A DNA stretch of 64,000 nt from Spinacia oleracea (Eukaryota > Streptophyta > Magnoliopsida > Caryophyllales > Amaranthaceae): contig NC_079492.1 of the NCBI RefSeq assembly GCF_020520425.1, positions 69,245,671-69,309,670 on the forward strand. Reading direction: 5' to 3'. The notes under the pieces were generated by a model. It searched no databases, was not told the origin of the DNA, and worked only from the letters and a program-made list of their open reading frames with translations. Shown piece by piece: positions 1-10,934 of this stretch. Position numbers and translations under genes: made by a program. The number at the start of each line of letters is the position of its first letter. Within the stretch, counting starts at the first letter, position 1.

Positions 1-1911
1 AATTGAATTCTTTAGTGTTGACTTTTATACTTTGTTAGACATGTCCAATGTCACCAACAAGGTTCTTTACCATTTTAATTTATGTTGAATATTTTGTTTC
101 AACTAGATGATCTTACTAGAAGCTTCTAAAGTTCTCTAAGCATCGATCTACTCGAATGTCTAGGGACTAGACTCATTCGAGAATTAAATGGAAAAAATAT
201 TTTAGGTTGTTAGCCATTGGTAAAGCTGAGCGTTTAAACTCAATGCTTTATGATCTCAAAACTACATTGTATTTTGAATTCACAAGCACCAATTGGTTTG
301 CCATTCGATTTTGATATTCGAAAACAACCATAAAAGTCTCTAAAAGAAACGTACATTTTAAATTGCTCATTTTCTCTCATTTCCGTGAATCGTTCTTGGA
401 TTCACTACCAATCGAGGAAATTTATTGTTACCTTTCTAAAAGGATTTACTGCAGTGCAAGATATTTAATTATAAACAATAATTAAAACATACATTGAAGC
501 ATGCAAAGTCTAAACATTTATCATGAGTAATAACTTGAAAATTAAAGCAATCATGCAATTTCAACAAGTTATTAGCATTTTATTCGAATTTATTGTTCCG
601 GCAGGTGTGAATAAAATGATTCCAAGATCCTAAAATCATTGAAGAATTAAGCAGAGTTTGTCGACTTAATCCTAAAACATCTTAGGTAAGCAAAAGCCTT
701 TTGCTAATAGTCTAGAAACTATTCTTGGTTGATAGGTACGTCTAAGAACTTATTAGGTAAACCTATCGATTTTGCCACGACATAAAAGGACTCCTTACTT
801 ATATCGTTGAGTTTCACCAAAACTAACATGTACTCACAATTATTTGTGTACCTTGCCTCTTTAGGACCAATAAGTAACACCTCGCTGAGCGAAAACTATT
901 ACTAGATTGATGTAAAGGATATCCAAGCAAGTGTATATTTTGGCATGGCACCTTTTAACTCAATTTTTAAGTTTGGAACTTAAGGCTCTTACTATGTTGG
1001 TTAGATTTTAAGTGAACTAAAATCCTTAATCATGCAACATAATCAAGCTTTGATCTCATGCATTTTAAGACATATTTAAAAGCAATAAATAACTTAAAAC
1101 ATGCATAAGATAAATGTAATCTAGTATGGCCCGACTTCATCTTGAAGCTTTAACTTCAAAGTCCGTCTTGAAAATCTCCGTGGGAGGCACCATTTTCTTC
1201 AAATAGGATAAGCTATAATTAAAACTAATTACAACTATCTGATGGTACGCAGACCAGATTTGAATTGAAAAAAAAAACTTTGGTACTTTAGACCAATTAC
1301 ATTCAAATTAATGATACGCAGACCATATTTTCTATCCTATTTGGGCCATACTAGTCAATTCATAACCTGCAAAACAGTACATATACAATATATACCATTC
1401 ACCCATTCATTATCATGAATGGCCCACATAGCTGGTTAGTAAAACACATTATGCATCACGTAAACATTTGCAGCAATTAATCAAGGGCACCAATAATCTA
1501 CCAATTATTCAGTCCTTATTAATTCTAATCAAGTTGTTTTAACCTTAAGGATTTGTAGACCTAATCAAGAGTATATGACTAAAAGAGCTCCCACTTAAAC
1601 CAATAAATTCATATGCTTTACTAATTTTAAACATAAAAATGTATTTCTAGTCTAACCGGAAACATACAAATTTAATTAAAATTTAAAGCTCATATAAATT
1701 TATAATTGAATCCATAAATTTAATTTAATTTCAGTCGTATTCAAATTAATTCATGATTTTAATTTTAGCAAAATAATTAGAATAAATAAAATTTATTATA
1801 ATTACAATATTCAAAATTAAAATCCAAGAAAATAATTTAAATTATTAATTTTAAAATTAATTAAAATTACGTAAACTGAAAATTTCAAATTAAAATTTCA
1901 AAACGATCTAA

Positions 1912-2500
1912 TCGCATTGCAACAACCCCACGCAACGCACGCCCATGGGCCACAGGCACACAGCCATCGCTGGCCATGTGCGCGCAGCCCATGCGCTGCG
2001 TCGCATCGCTGCTGCTCACCATCGCAAGGCATCACGCGAGCTGGTGCTCGCTGCACGCGCCAGCGCTCGATGCACGCGAGCCATCGCTCGCTGCGCTCGC
2101 TCGCCAGCGCTTGATCCATGCGAGCCATCGCTCGCTGCGCGCCTGCCTTTCCCGCACGCGAGCTTGCGCTCATCGCACGAGGCAGCAGTATGCGAGCTGG
2201 CGCTCGCTGCGCGCGAGGCATCGACGCTGTGCCTAGCGCTCGTGGCACGCGAGCTTGCGTTCGCTGCGCGCGAGGCTCCGCATGCTTGCGCGAGGCAGTG
2301 CGCGCTGTGGCGCAGCACGCTTGCTGCCCACACGCGACTGCTGTGCCTTGCTTTCGCCCCTGCCCACACGCCCATTGCTCACAGCCCATGACACAAGGCA
2401 GGGCTGCTGCCTTGTGCTCGTGCACCATGCCCTTGCTCGCTGCATTCGTACCGCATGGGCGACGAGCTCCCTTGCTCGTCGTCGCATGCCCGCACTATAC
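1912..2500. repeat. GC-rich low-complexity island with degenerate short tandem repeats
   Basis: About 590 bp of strongly GC-rich sequence with repeated GCGAGCCATCGCTCGCTGCG-type words, sitting in otherwise AT-rich retrotransposon interior. All six frames are open for long stretches and give Arg/Ala/His-rich translations, as expected from composition rather than coding. Words such as CATCGCTCGCTGCG recur several times with small changes. I treat it as a non-coding island related in character to the GC block of the LTRs. Confidence 0.6.
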
Positions 2501-3273
2501 AACACCCCTTAAGGATAACACGTAGCGTCCATTGCTTTGTGCGTGCAAGTTATATGAGCGAGTCGCATAAAAATTAAAATTTTATATTCAAAATTAATGA
2601 CAAATAAATAAATAATATTAATTTCATAATTTTAGGGCGAAAAATCGAAAATTTATTATTTAATTGATTTCCGATTAACATGGATTCAAGTCTAGGTCAT
2701 AAAAATCTAAAATTTAACATAAATTTACAATTTTTATGGTGGTTTTTAATCATAGGTATCTAATTAAATTATAACTACTTATGAAAATCAAATTAATTCT
2801 AAATTATTCCAATTTTCAACAAATTAATCATAATTACAAATTAGATTGCATAATTAACAAGGCTAGGCATTCAAACTTGTTAAACATATACAGTAGGTCA
2901 ATCAAAAATTCAAGATTTATCAACAAGAATCGCAAATATTTAATTTAACATCTTAAATTTACTAAATTTTGCATTCGAAAAACTAAAACCTCCGAAAAGT
3001 CATAGTTAGGCTTCGAATTTGAGAATTCTGGGTTCGGCCGAAAATTATTATTTTTGTCAAAATTTTAGAATGCCTTTTACATGCGGAATTGACACATAAA
3101 TCACTCGATTTGGATGAGTAACGAAGAAACTGCCGAAAAACTGCGTACGTATAATTAAATAAACGCAATTTGCAATTAATTAACAATTACGAAAATTAAT
3201 CACCCCTTTTAATTCTTGCAAATTTGTAATATTTAACCATGTTCATGCAATTTAGATTATGAAAATAATAAGA

Positions 3274-3287
3274 GGCTCGTGATACCA
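3274..3287 (-). other. Primer binding site, initiator tRNA-Met type
   Basis: On the minus strand TGGTATCACGAGCC lies one base after the LTR end. The first eight bases match the complement of the 3' end of tRNA-iMet (the gene at 44567 ends CTCTGATA before CCA). After that there is one extra base relative to the usual TGGTATCAGAG. This fixes the element's orientation. Confidence 0.75.
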
Positions 3288-3288
3288 C

Positions 3289-4682
3289 TGTTAGGTTATG
3301 ATTTATATGACAAAACATAAATCATGCGGAAAAACCACAAATCCAGGAAAGCATATTATTTACACATAATCATTTAGCATAGTTTAGATGCATACACTTT
3401 GTTGCGTGCCTTCCCTAGCTGCGCCCGAACCGAACAAGAACAAGTCTTTAGGACTCTAAATGTCGTCCCTCTGTAGATAGTCCACAGCACGTCCGGATCC
3501 GCCTTAAGCTTGACCACTAGGATCGCCCTTAAGGTACTTAGAATTTTCGGCTATTGTAGGCAATTGTATGACTGAATTTTTGCTCTCAAAAATCACTTTG
3601 AATACTTGAATTGTGTCTATAAATTATGACCCTAGGCACCTATTTATAGAGGTATGGAAAAGGAACTGGAATCCTATTAGGATACGAATTAATTAAACTA
3701 GAATCCTAATAGAATTCTTATTTAATTAATTCATCCTTTTAGGTTTAGGAATTTAATCATATGTTGAAACCTGATAGCTTTAGGATTCGTATAGCACACA
3801 AACACACACACGCACGCACAGCAGCCCACGAGGGGCGCCATGCGCGCGCGCAGCCCGCGAGCTCGCAGCCCATTGCCACGAGGCCCACACGCTGCCGCAG
3901 CCTTGGCGCGCGCTGGGCCTGCCTTGCGGTGGGCCTGGAGCAGCCTTGGCTGGTGCGTTGTGGCGCGCTGGCTTGCTGGGCGATGGCCCGACTTCGTGCT
4001 GGGCCTTCGTCTGGCAGGCCTCGTCCGATGCTAATTCGTACGATACGCTTCCGATTAATTTCCCGATTCCGGAATTCATTTCCGATACGAACAATATTTA
4101 ATATTTCCGATTCCGGAATTAATTTCCGTTTCGAACAAATATTTAATATTTCTGTTTCCGGAATTATTTTCCGATTCCGATAATATTTCCGATTCTGACA
4201 ATATTTCCGTTTCCGGCAATATTTCCGATTCCGGCAATATTTCCATTTCCGATAATATTTTCCGATACGTACCATGTTTCCGTTTCCGGCAACATCTACA
4301 ACTTGGATAATATTTATATTTCCGATACGATCCATATTTCCGTTTCCGGCGATATCATCGTTTCCGGAGTATTCATTTCTTGCCTGTGACGATCTCAGCT
4401 CCCACTGAAACCAAGATCCGTCGATTCCGAATATCCATAGATGGAATATTTAATGCCATTAAATACTTGATCCGTTTACGTACTATTTGTGTGACCCTAC
4501 GGGTTCAGTCAAGAGTAAGCTGTGGATTAATATCATTAATTCCACTTGAACTGAAGCGGCCTCTAGCTAGGCATTCAGCTCACTTGATCTCACTGAATTA
4601 TTAACTTGTTAATTAATACTGAACCGCATTTATTAAACTTAACATAGAATGCATACTTGGACCTAGGGCACTATTTCCTTCA
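3289..4682 (-). repeat. 5' LTR (about 1.39 kb), minus orientation
   Basis: On the minus strand it begins TGAAGGAAATAGTGCC and ends ATAACCTAACA, matching the ends of the 10935-12334 copy. It contains a TATA-type box (read on + as cctatttataga near 3639-3650), a GC-rich block (about 3780-4035) and an 18-bp-period minisatellite (about 4046-4370). Outside the GC block the two LTRs are nearly colinear. Inside it they are very different. Confidence 0.9.
4046..4370. repeat. LTR minisatellite, about 18-bp period (TTCCGATTCCGGCAATA type)
   Basis: Inside the LTR, words such as TTTCCGATTCCGGCAATA repeat many times with variants and contain the palindrome TTCCGGAA. The same array is present in the solo LTR at about 11230-11560. 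The apparent Arg/Lys/Asn/Tyr-rich reading frame across it is only a translation of the repeat. Confidence 0.75.
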
Positions 4683-6377
4683 TCAGCTCCATTTGCGGCT
4701 AGGTGCTCCGCTGCGGCTTGGTGCTTCGCTAGCGCTGCGGCTTGCTGCTCCGCTGCGGCTTTTAGTTGATCCATTGGATCCACCTTCGGTTGCTCCAGTT
4801 TCCTGTTATCTCAATCTCTACTTCCTCCTCCGCTATATCTAGCTCCATTGGATCCACCTTCGGTTGTGTCTCCCCCGCTAGCTCATTCTCTACTTCCTCC
4901 TTTGCTTCGTCCGTTGCGGCTTCTTCCTCCGCGGGGGATTCTTCTTCTACTTCCCCCAGCCACATTCCATCGGTTCGTCCGTTGCGGCTGCTTCTTCTAC
5001 TTCCTCTAAGGCTTGCTTCTTAGACAATCTCTCCCTTTGTCTTTTATCCATTTCTCTTTTCTCCATGACATGTTGTTGAGGGGTTTTAGCACATGTGGCC
5101 TTTCTTCTCTTTCTTAAGACCAAGTCAGGATCATCTTCAAATTTGTTCTGCAGAGAGATGCAATGAAATGTTTGTTCTAGATTACGGGATATAGTATGAA
5201 ATGAAACTAAACCTAAACACTAAACCCTAAACCTTTACCTCCTCCACAAGATTAACGGGTGTACAGTCCCTTGCTTCTCTGGTGTGTGGTTCGCCATATG
5301 CGACATCTAAACACTGAAAGATAAATGAATAATCAAAATGTTAAAAACCCTAAAATAATTGAACTTTGCAAGTGACAAAATGCAAAATCAACCACTCACC
5401 CCTAATTTGCCAAAGTCTTCTTTAGCGGTCCCCTTGGCCCTCTTACTTTTGAGTTCCAACCTGTCTTCTTTCTTTGCTTTCACTATGCCAAAAAATGCCT
5501 TTTATAGCGCTTAATATGGCCTTTTACAGCGCTTCATGAAGCGTTGTTGATGGCTCCACAATTAAAGGTAAAAAGTACTTTTAACAGCGCTTGTCAAAAG
5601 CGCTATAAAATGTACTGTTATGATAATTCAAATATTTCTTTTACAGCACATTATAAGCGCTATTAAATGTGTGCTGTTAAAGATTTTACCGCCAACTTTT
5701 AAATTATTTTACAATAGCAAACGTATATGAAGCGCTATTAAAGTAATTTTTCAAATTTCTTTTTCATAATTTTACGTGCTGTAATATTTTCCATTTTATA
5801 TAACTATACATATTTCAAAATACCAAAAATGCCATATATTGAAGAGTAGTAAATAATTGAACATTAATTTCCAAACGTCAATAAATTTTGCAACACTCTA
5901 ATAAAACTGATTACATAAATATGTTCTAAAATAAAATTACAAACAATGTACACAAGATAAATCAATCACTAGAGTTATTTTTTTGTTCCTTCAACGTAGC
6001 CCAGAGATAATGAGTGTAAGAGAAGCTCCATTAAGTCCATAGTCCAAATCTTCAAAAACCAACCAAGTGAAAAGTAAATGCAACAAGAACACTCCAACAG
6101 ACATGTATGCTAAAGGGTTGACAATTGATGAGCTTGAAGGAACCTCATGTCACTAGCTAGAATAAGAACCAACAAAAGGAGAATTGGTCAGCTGCTGCTG
6201 CTGACAGCAGCTTACTGAGTTACTGCTGCTGACTATTTACTACTACTCTGTGGGGTAGAGCTATATTAGCGGATGTGCTTGAAGTTGTTGGTGTCTAAGC
6301 TAGAATATCCTCTACGAGCACGCTTTTGATGATATAAATGTCCCTCTGCAGCCTTCTTCGCGGCTGCACTCTTCTCC

Positions 6378-6442
6378 TACAACAGCAACAACAACAAAGC
6401 CTTAGTCCCAAAATGTTTTGGGGTCGGCTAACATGAATCGAC
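6378..6442 (-). repeat. 3' tail of a non-LTR element (RTE LINE or related SINE), (TTG)n end
   Basis: On the minus strand a GACCCC...GGACTAAGGC word ends in a TTG-type repeat (read on + as cagcaacaacaacaaagcc). A GGGGTCGGCT...AGGCTTTGTTGTTG end is common at the 3' terminus of plant RTE-type LINEs and SINEs that share their tail. Only the tail is recognised; I could not define a 5' end. Confidence 0.5.
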
Positions 6443-6689
6443 ATAGGAGATCGTAATTAACTCACTGTGACCAATCAAACATGACCAATCAAACAAGAAA
6501 GGAGCCGGAAGTTAAAAGACTGAACAAGGAAGAGGGAGAAAGTGAAATTAAAGAAAGTAAAATAAGATGAAATTATATACGGGTGAAAGTTGTGAAAGGA
6601 AGCTCTAATTCAAGCTTCACTGATAGACTAACTTTCTAAAAATCACATTTAGCTAATCCATTCTAGGGCTAAACAGCATTTACCTTTAC

Positions 6690-7091
6690 CTGGGGGATGA
6701 TCAGTTTTTGTTTGGTGCAATGCAACTTCTAATAGTCGAATAGCTTCAGTCACATCTCGCATCTCAACCTGCATGTACAACAAATTATATCTTGATAACA
6801 TCCTCAACTATTTTTGTAATGACAGTGTATTTAGAAAATACTTAATATTAAGTTATTAACTGACCAATTCAGAGAAATGCATCCGTGCCAATGCTTCACT
6901 AAGTCGTATTAAACTCTCCATCTGCCTAGGTGTTGCAGTTATAACCTGTTCATAATTGAAATACATGGATCATATAAGCACCACTTTTATACTTCCACAA
7001 TATAGGCAGAATATTTAACAATGTATCTGGGTTTTGCAGTTGTATTCCATCTTACTACTTCCTGGAAAGTTTCCTCTTCTTCTAATCTCAG
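6690..7091 (-). pseudogene. MCM4: Captured fragment of an MCM4-like replicative helicase gene
   Basis: Three consecutive exons are recognisable on the minus strand: 7091-7051 (RRRGNFPGSSK), 6945-6865 (VITATPRQMESLIRLSEALA...) and 6768-6690 (VEMRDVTEAIRLLEVALHQT...). They match the C-terminal lid/helical region of plant MCM4, a subunit of the MCM2-7 replicative helicase. Acceptors (AACAG at 6946, GCAG at 6769) and donors (GTCAGT, GTAAAG) are kept for the last two exons. The donor after the first is changed (AT in place of GT). No ATPase core is present. This is transduplicated host sequence inside the CACTA element, not a working gene. Confidence 0.75.
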
Positions 7092-8244
7092 CTGCCTAAA
7101 ATTCGGTACTACCTAGTCCGCCACTAAACAAACAAAAACCTCCAAAATTACTAAGATAGTATATAACTGACATATTAGTATTAGTATAGTATATACTATA
7201 GGAAGGGAATTTGTTTCCTTCTTTGCAAACCAATTGACCTCCACATTTTATTCCCAAAACAAAAGTAGCGATTTGCATAATTTTAAGGTTTCACTAGCAA
7301 CAGTAATCAGATTAAAATCTACAAGGTTATGAATCAGTAAAAAAATGTAGAAATAATGACAACTTCAGGCAGTAACCCAAAAAGAATTAGCCAGTTCAAT
7401 GTGAAATCTATTTTAGGAATTAAAAAATAAATGCGAAGACGACAAATAGGGAGAGGAAACTAAAGTAACAGCTTCTATGGTTCTACAATTTGTCCTGTTC
7501 CATCCAAAATAATGGAATTTTATTGCATTAACTGTTCATTTTTCACCCAGGAAAACAATCAAGAGACCTTTTCTTTGCCATGAATTGATGGGAAATATAG
7601 TTGAAGTATTAGATTCTCATTAACTACAGAGTTGTATCCAGGAGATAAAAACGGAATAAATGGACAATAAGGCAATGAAAATATGAGTAAGCCAGAGACT
7701 ACAATAATGCAAACTAAATGAAACAAAATCTGGCGTAACTAAAGCATTAGACCAATTCCATCTGCAATTTTGAAAGGTTAAAGATGGTACAAAAATCAAA
7801 CACTTGTAAACTTAAACTCCAACCAAATTAAAAGAAAAAAATAGATCTTTGATTACCAAGTTCGATTACCCGTCCGATCGAAGAAGCACCAACACCTGAC
7901 AAGTCAAACCCTTGATGCCGCCACCACCGTTGCAGCCTCCGGCTCAAACTCCACCTCAATTCTTCTATTTTTTAGCAAGATTCTCCAATTTTTGTAGTGA
8001 AAAAGAGAGTTTCAAAGCTATCCGTAGAGAATTGAATAAATATTTTGAGTATGGAGAATTGTATATGAGAGAGAGAAAATGTTGGGGACGAGGGTTTGAG
8101 TTTTGGTTCATGAGTTATGTGAGGGTTTCTTTGGGTTGGAAAAATTAAAGCGCGAATAGAAAAAAATTTGGTCCAAATCAGAGCGCCTAGTGGGTTGATA
8201 AACCGCCAAAGAAAATTTGGGCTTTTACTGGCATGTTTAAGAAA

Positions 8245-8338
8245 TTCCACTAGTTATGCTGCCTAAAGACGTATTATAGTGGCATTTAACTTAAATGCCG
8301 CTAGATATATGCCGCTAGATTAGTAAATTGTTGTAGTG
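8245..8338. mobile_element. Isolated CACTA-type terminus with GCGGCAT subterminal repeats
   Basis: Reverse-complemented, the end reads CACTACAACAATTTACTAA followed by repeats of CTAGCGGCAT. No matching left end was found between 5481 and 8245. It is probably a truncated second element nested in, or captured by, the 5481-10221 element. Confidence 0.5.
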
Positions 8339-8880
8339 TGCACAGCCCGCACCTGAACAAACACAACAACACCCAAACTGCAGTAAGTGGCTCAACACGA
8401 ACAAGCACCTGCACAAAGCAGATCTGCAGCTAGCAAGTACTCTCCACACAGTTAAAACAACAGCACAGCAGGACATAACAGAGCAGCAGAAACACTGGAA
8501 CTGCCAGCCAACACAGAAAAGCAGCTGCAACATACAGAAAGGAGTAGACCCCAACAGATAAGACCTTCAACCAGACTGTAAGAACAAAAGAAAACAGCCC
8601 TCTGCAAACACCAGAAACAGAACATAGCACCCTATCCAGATACAACCAGAATTGAACACTGCCCGAAACCAGCAAATAGATGCAAAGCTACAACCTACAC
8701 TTAGCCCAGCAAAAGCAAGCCAAGCTCCCAACACACCTGATGCAATTCAGGTATTATAAAAGATTTGTTAAATGCTCAATGTAATTCAGTAATATAAATC
8801 AGAATTATATCGAATTGATTAAAACGAATTGATACAAGTTACAAACTTTTAATATTTCAATTTTGTAGTTTCCCATGGCA
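8339..8880. other. A/C-rich non-coding stretch inside the CACTA element
   Basis: Sequence with many CAGCA/AACAC words and few T residues on +. Open frames on the minus strand arise from composition. No family recognised. Confidence 0.4.
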
Positions 8881-9025
8881 GAAGAACAAATTAGCATAAA
8901 AAGGCAGAACAACACAATCACATCATAACAGATTAGCACAAATTAGCATAACAACACAACCACATCAGATCATTACACATAGCGGAAAGCAGCATATTAG
9001 TAGTTAGTAGCATTACAGTAGATTA

Positions 9026-9160
9026 GTTCAAAGCAGCAAAGTTTACATCGATTAAATTTTAGGCTAACCATTTATACTTCAATTTCAAAGCAGCAAAGTT
9101 TACTTCGATCAAATTTTAGGCTAACCATTCAGATTATATTTTAGGCTAACATATATACTT
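9026..9160. repeat. Direct repeat, two copies of about 46 bp plus a partial third
   Basis: TTCAAAGCAGCAAAGTTTAC...TTTTAGGCTAACCATT occurs at about 9028-9073 and 9083-9128. A shorter ATTTTAGGCTAAC copy follows near 9138-9150. Confidence 0.75.
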
Positions 9161-9765
9161 CCATTTCAAGTTTACCATGGTATAATGTTTTCGTAAAATT
9201 GAACCGAAACTAACGGCTACACCTGTCTTACACCAACAGGGGATTATAAAAACAAAAACTTGTCCTTAACGGGACTCTGAAGTTGAGCTACTGCAGTTTC
9301 CCGTAATTCCAAAAAACAAAAACAAAAAAACTTACTACTCCATCAGCAAACTGAAATTAACTTCAATCTAAACGTGATTTTTTCTTCCATTAATATAGGC
9401 AATTGTGAGCTAATCTTAGGAAAAGATAATTCAACAAAAACGTAATAATCCAGTGCAAACATGAAATCAAATAATTCAACAAGTTATTATCAACATAAAG
9501 AATCATACCCAATTAAAATTAAATACGCTACGTATCCCAATTCAGAGGAACAAAACCCTAAAACCCATAATTAAACATATCCTAATTATAGTAAATTAAT
9601 TACCAATAATAATACACTTAAAACGCAAATTAGGAACAACCAAACATAAATAAACAGAACTCCACAAATTTTATGGATGGATTACCTTGAAATTCGATTT
9701 TTCCTTGAGAAGAAGCATGCCAGTTAAACGAAACGCCACTACCTAAAGGAAATCGCCATTGCTAG

Positions 9766-9878
9766 AAAGATATCGGTGTCGTGTGAAGGATTTTTGAAGG
9801 TTGGTTTTTCCATCAATCGCTTGAAAGATTTCACTGTCGTTTGAAGGATTTTTGAAGTCTGGTTTCGCCGTCAATCGA
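9766..9878. repeat. Tandem duplication of about 57 bp near the CACTA right end
   Basis: GAAAGAT...TCGTxTGAAGGATTTTTGAAG...GTCAATCG-type units lie side by side with small differences. They contain no reading frame of note. Confidence 0.65.
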
Positions 9879-10400
9879 AAGTTCTTAGGTTTTTAGGCTG
9901 GTTTGGAAGAGAAAGCTGGGGGCGGCAGTTATTTTTAGTTTTTTTTAAGCTTAGGCGTGGGAAGAAAATTTAGGCGGTTCTTTTCTTAATTTATGCTTTT
10001 TTAAAAAAATATTTTATATAAGCTTTAATAGCGTTTTTATTAAAAGTCCTATAATAAATTTATAATATGACAGCGTGTGTTTATAGAGCCCTATAATATC
10101 TTGTACATATGATAGTGCTTTTTCAATAAGCGCTATAATATGTTGTTTTTAATACCTTTAATAGGGAAAGGAGCACAAGCGCTATTAAATAGCGCAATTA
10201 AATGACATTTCTGTAGTAGTGTTTGCTGACCTCTTCTGTGGTCCAAACCATGATCCTTGGGAACAATGTCCAAGAGATCGGGGGGCGGTCAAGTCGATCA
10301 AGGTACAAAATTTGCCATCATCACGTACAAACTCCGATAAGAAAATAAGAAAATAATTATAATAAAAGAGAAATAAGGTACGTAAGAATGTATACTCACC

Positions 10401-10934
10401 GCAAGATACAGAAGGCCCCCACCACAACCCTTAGCAAAACCATTAGCGTAAAACTTGGTGAGGAAAGTTTTAGCAGAACTAATGGTTTTGTCTAATATCA
10501 ATGCCGACCAGTCATAGGTTGCTGCATTTGCGGCCACTGTTACGGCAGGCAATATGTCGGATGCCAAATGATGCGATGTAGTAGGACAAAGAACCAGTCC
10601 TAAAGCAATGATCAGAAAGGCAGTCTTCCAGACTTCTTTATCGGCATCTACTACTTCATCCTCAACCTTTATTATGGTGGCCGTTCTTCTCAATGGTCCA
10701 GTCTCCATTTGGTCCAACCTCTCCATGGGAATCCAGTAGATCTTTCACCTTTTTCTTCATATGCTCACTCTTTTGAGTTAAAGGGACTGCAGTACCTCTA
10801 CATGGTGTCCCCAAAATACAAGAAACTTGGTTCTTGGACAATGGAAACCTCTTACCACCAACCACCAGTTCTTCGCGCAATGGATCTACCTTAGTCAGCA
10901 ACCAATAGCAAAGTTCTCTCGGTTGCGTTTTGTT
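10401..10934 (-). pseudogene. Core-domain exon of the broken gene, part after the solo LTR
   Basis: Continues the exon interrupted at 12335. Reading from 12335 straight into 10934 and counting the TTGTT target site once keeps the frame (...GWLVNK then TQPRELCYW). It carries REELVVGGKRFPLSKNQVSC and, after a frameshift near 10690, EVWKTAFLIIALGLVLCPTT. It ends GGGLLYLA before a GTGAGT donor at 10399. Its +strand counterpart at 22968-23434 has the same order of motifs (EIGFGGLLSIRL, YCVQLYDYDVYDVFMLPLV, EFKCAFVIYALG), so the two genes are distant homologues. Confidence 0.65.

Larger units (their letters stand above)
1..4682 (-). mobile_element. LTR retrotransposon, 5' LTR plus internal part; truncated by window edge
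   Basis: Read on the minus strand, an LTR (3289-4682) is followed by a tRNA-Met-like primer binding site (3274-3287) and then about 3.3 kb of internal sequence running off the left edge. I find no gag, protease, RT or integrase reading frame in that interior. It is AT-rich except for a GC-rich island at about 1912-2500. Either the coding part lies outside the window or this is a non-coding, large-derivative-type element. The LTR is the same family as the solo LTR at 10935-12334 in opposite orientation. It abuts the broken gene that starts at 4683, so it probably inserted into that gene; the second target-site copy would be off-window. Confidence 0.8.
5481..10221. mobile_element. CACTA-type DNA transposon, non-autonomous, carrying host exons
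   Basis: Left end CACTATGCCAAAAAATGCC; right end, reverse-complemented, CACTACTACAGAAATG. TSD TTT on both sides (5478-5480, 10222-10224). Removing the element and one TTT joins the interrupted exon in frame (...EEVSK then AKKEDR), which independently supports these borders. Both ends have subterminal AGCGCT-type repeats (TATAGCGCTT and variants), typical CACTA transposase-binding arrays. No transposase frame is visible. Inside are MCM4-like exons (6690-7091), a LINE/SINE 3' tail (about 6378-6442), another CACTA-type end at 8338, and two sets of direct repeats. Confidence 0.88.

Noticed and set aside
1898..2525. Several long overlapping reading frames on both strands (Arg/Ala/His-rich)
   Set aside because: They fall in a GC-rich low-complexity island where stops are rare in every frame. 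Translations are repetitive and match no family.
3757..4335. 192-residue frame with Arg-Lys-Tyr-Cys-Asn repeats, and its twin at 11282-11884
   Set aside because: It is the translation of the 18-bp LTR minisatellite plus the GC block, not a protein gene.
7912..8148. 78-residue frame beginning with a Pro-rich stretch
   Set aside because: Overlaps an equally long frame on the other strand, has no family match and lies in captured non-coding DNA of the CACTA element.
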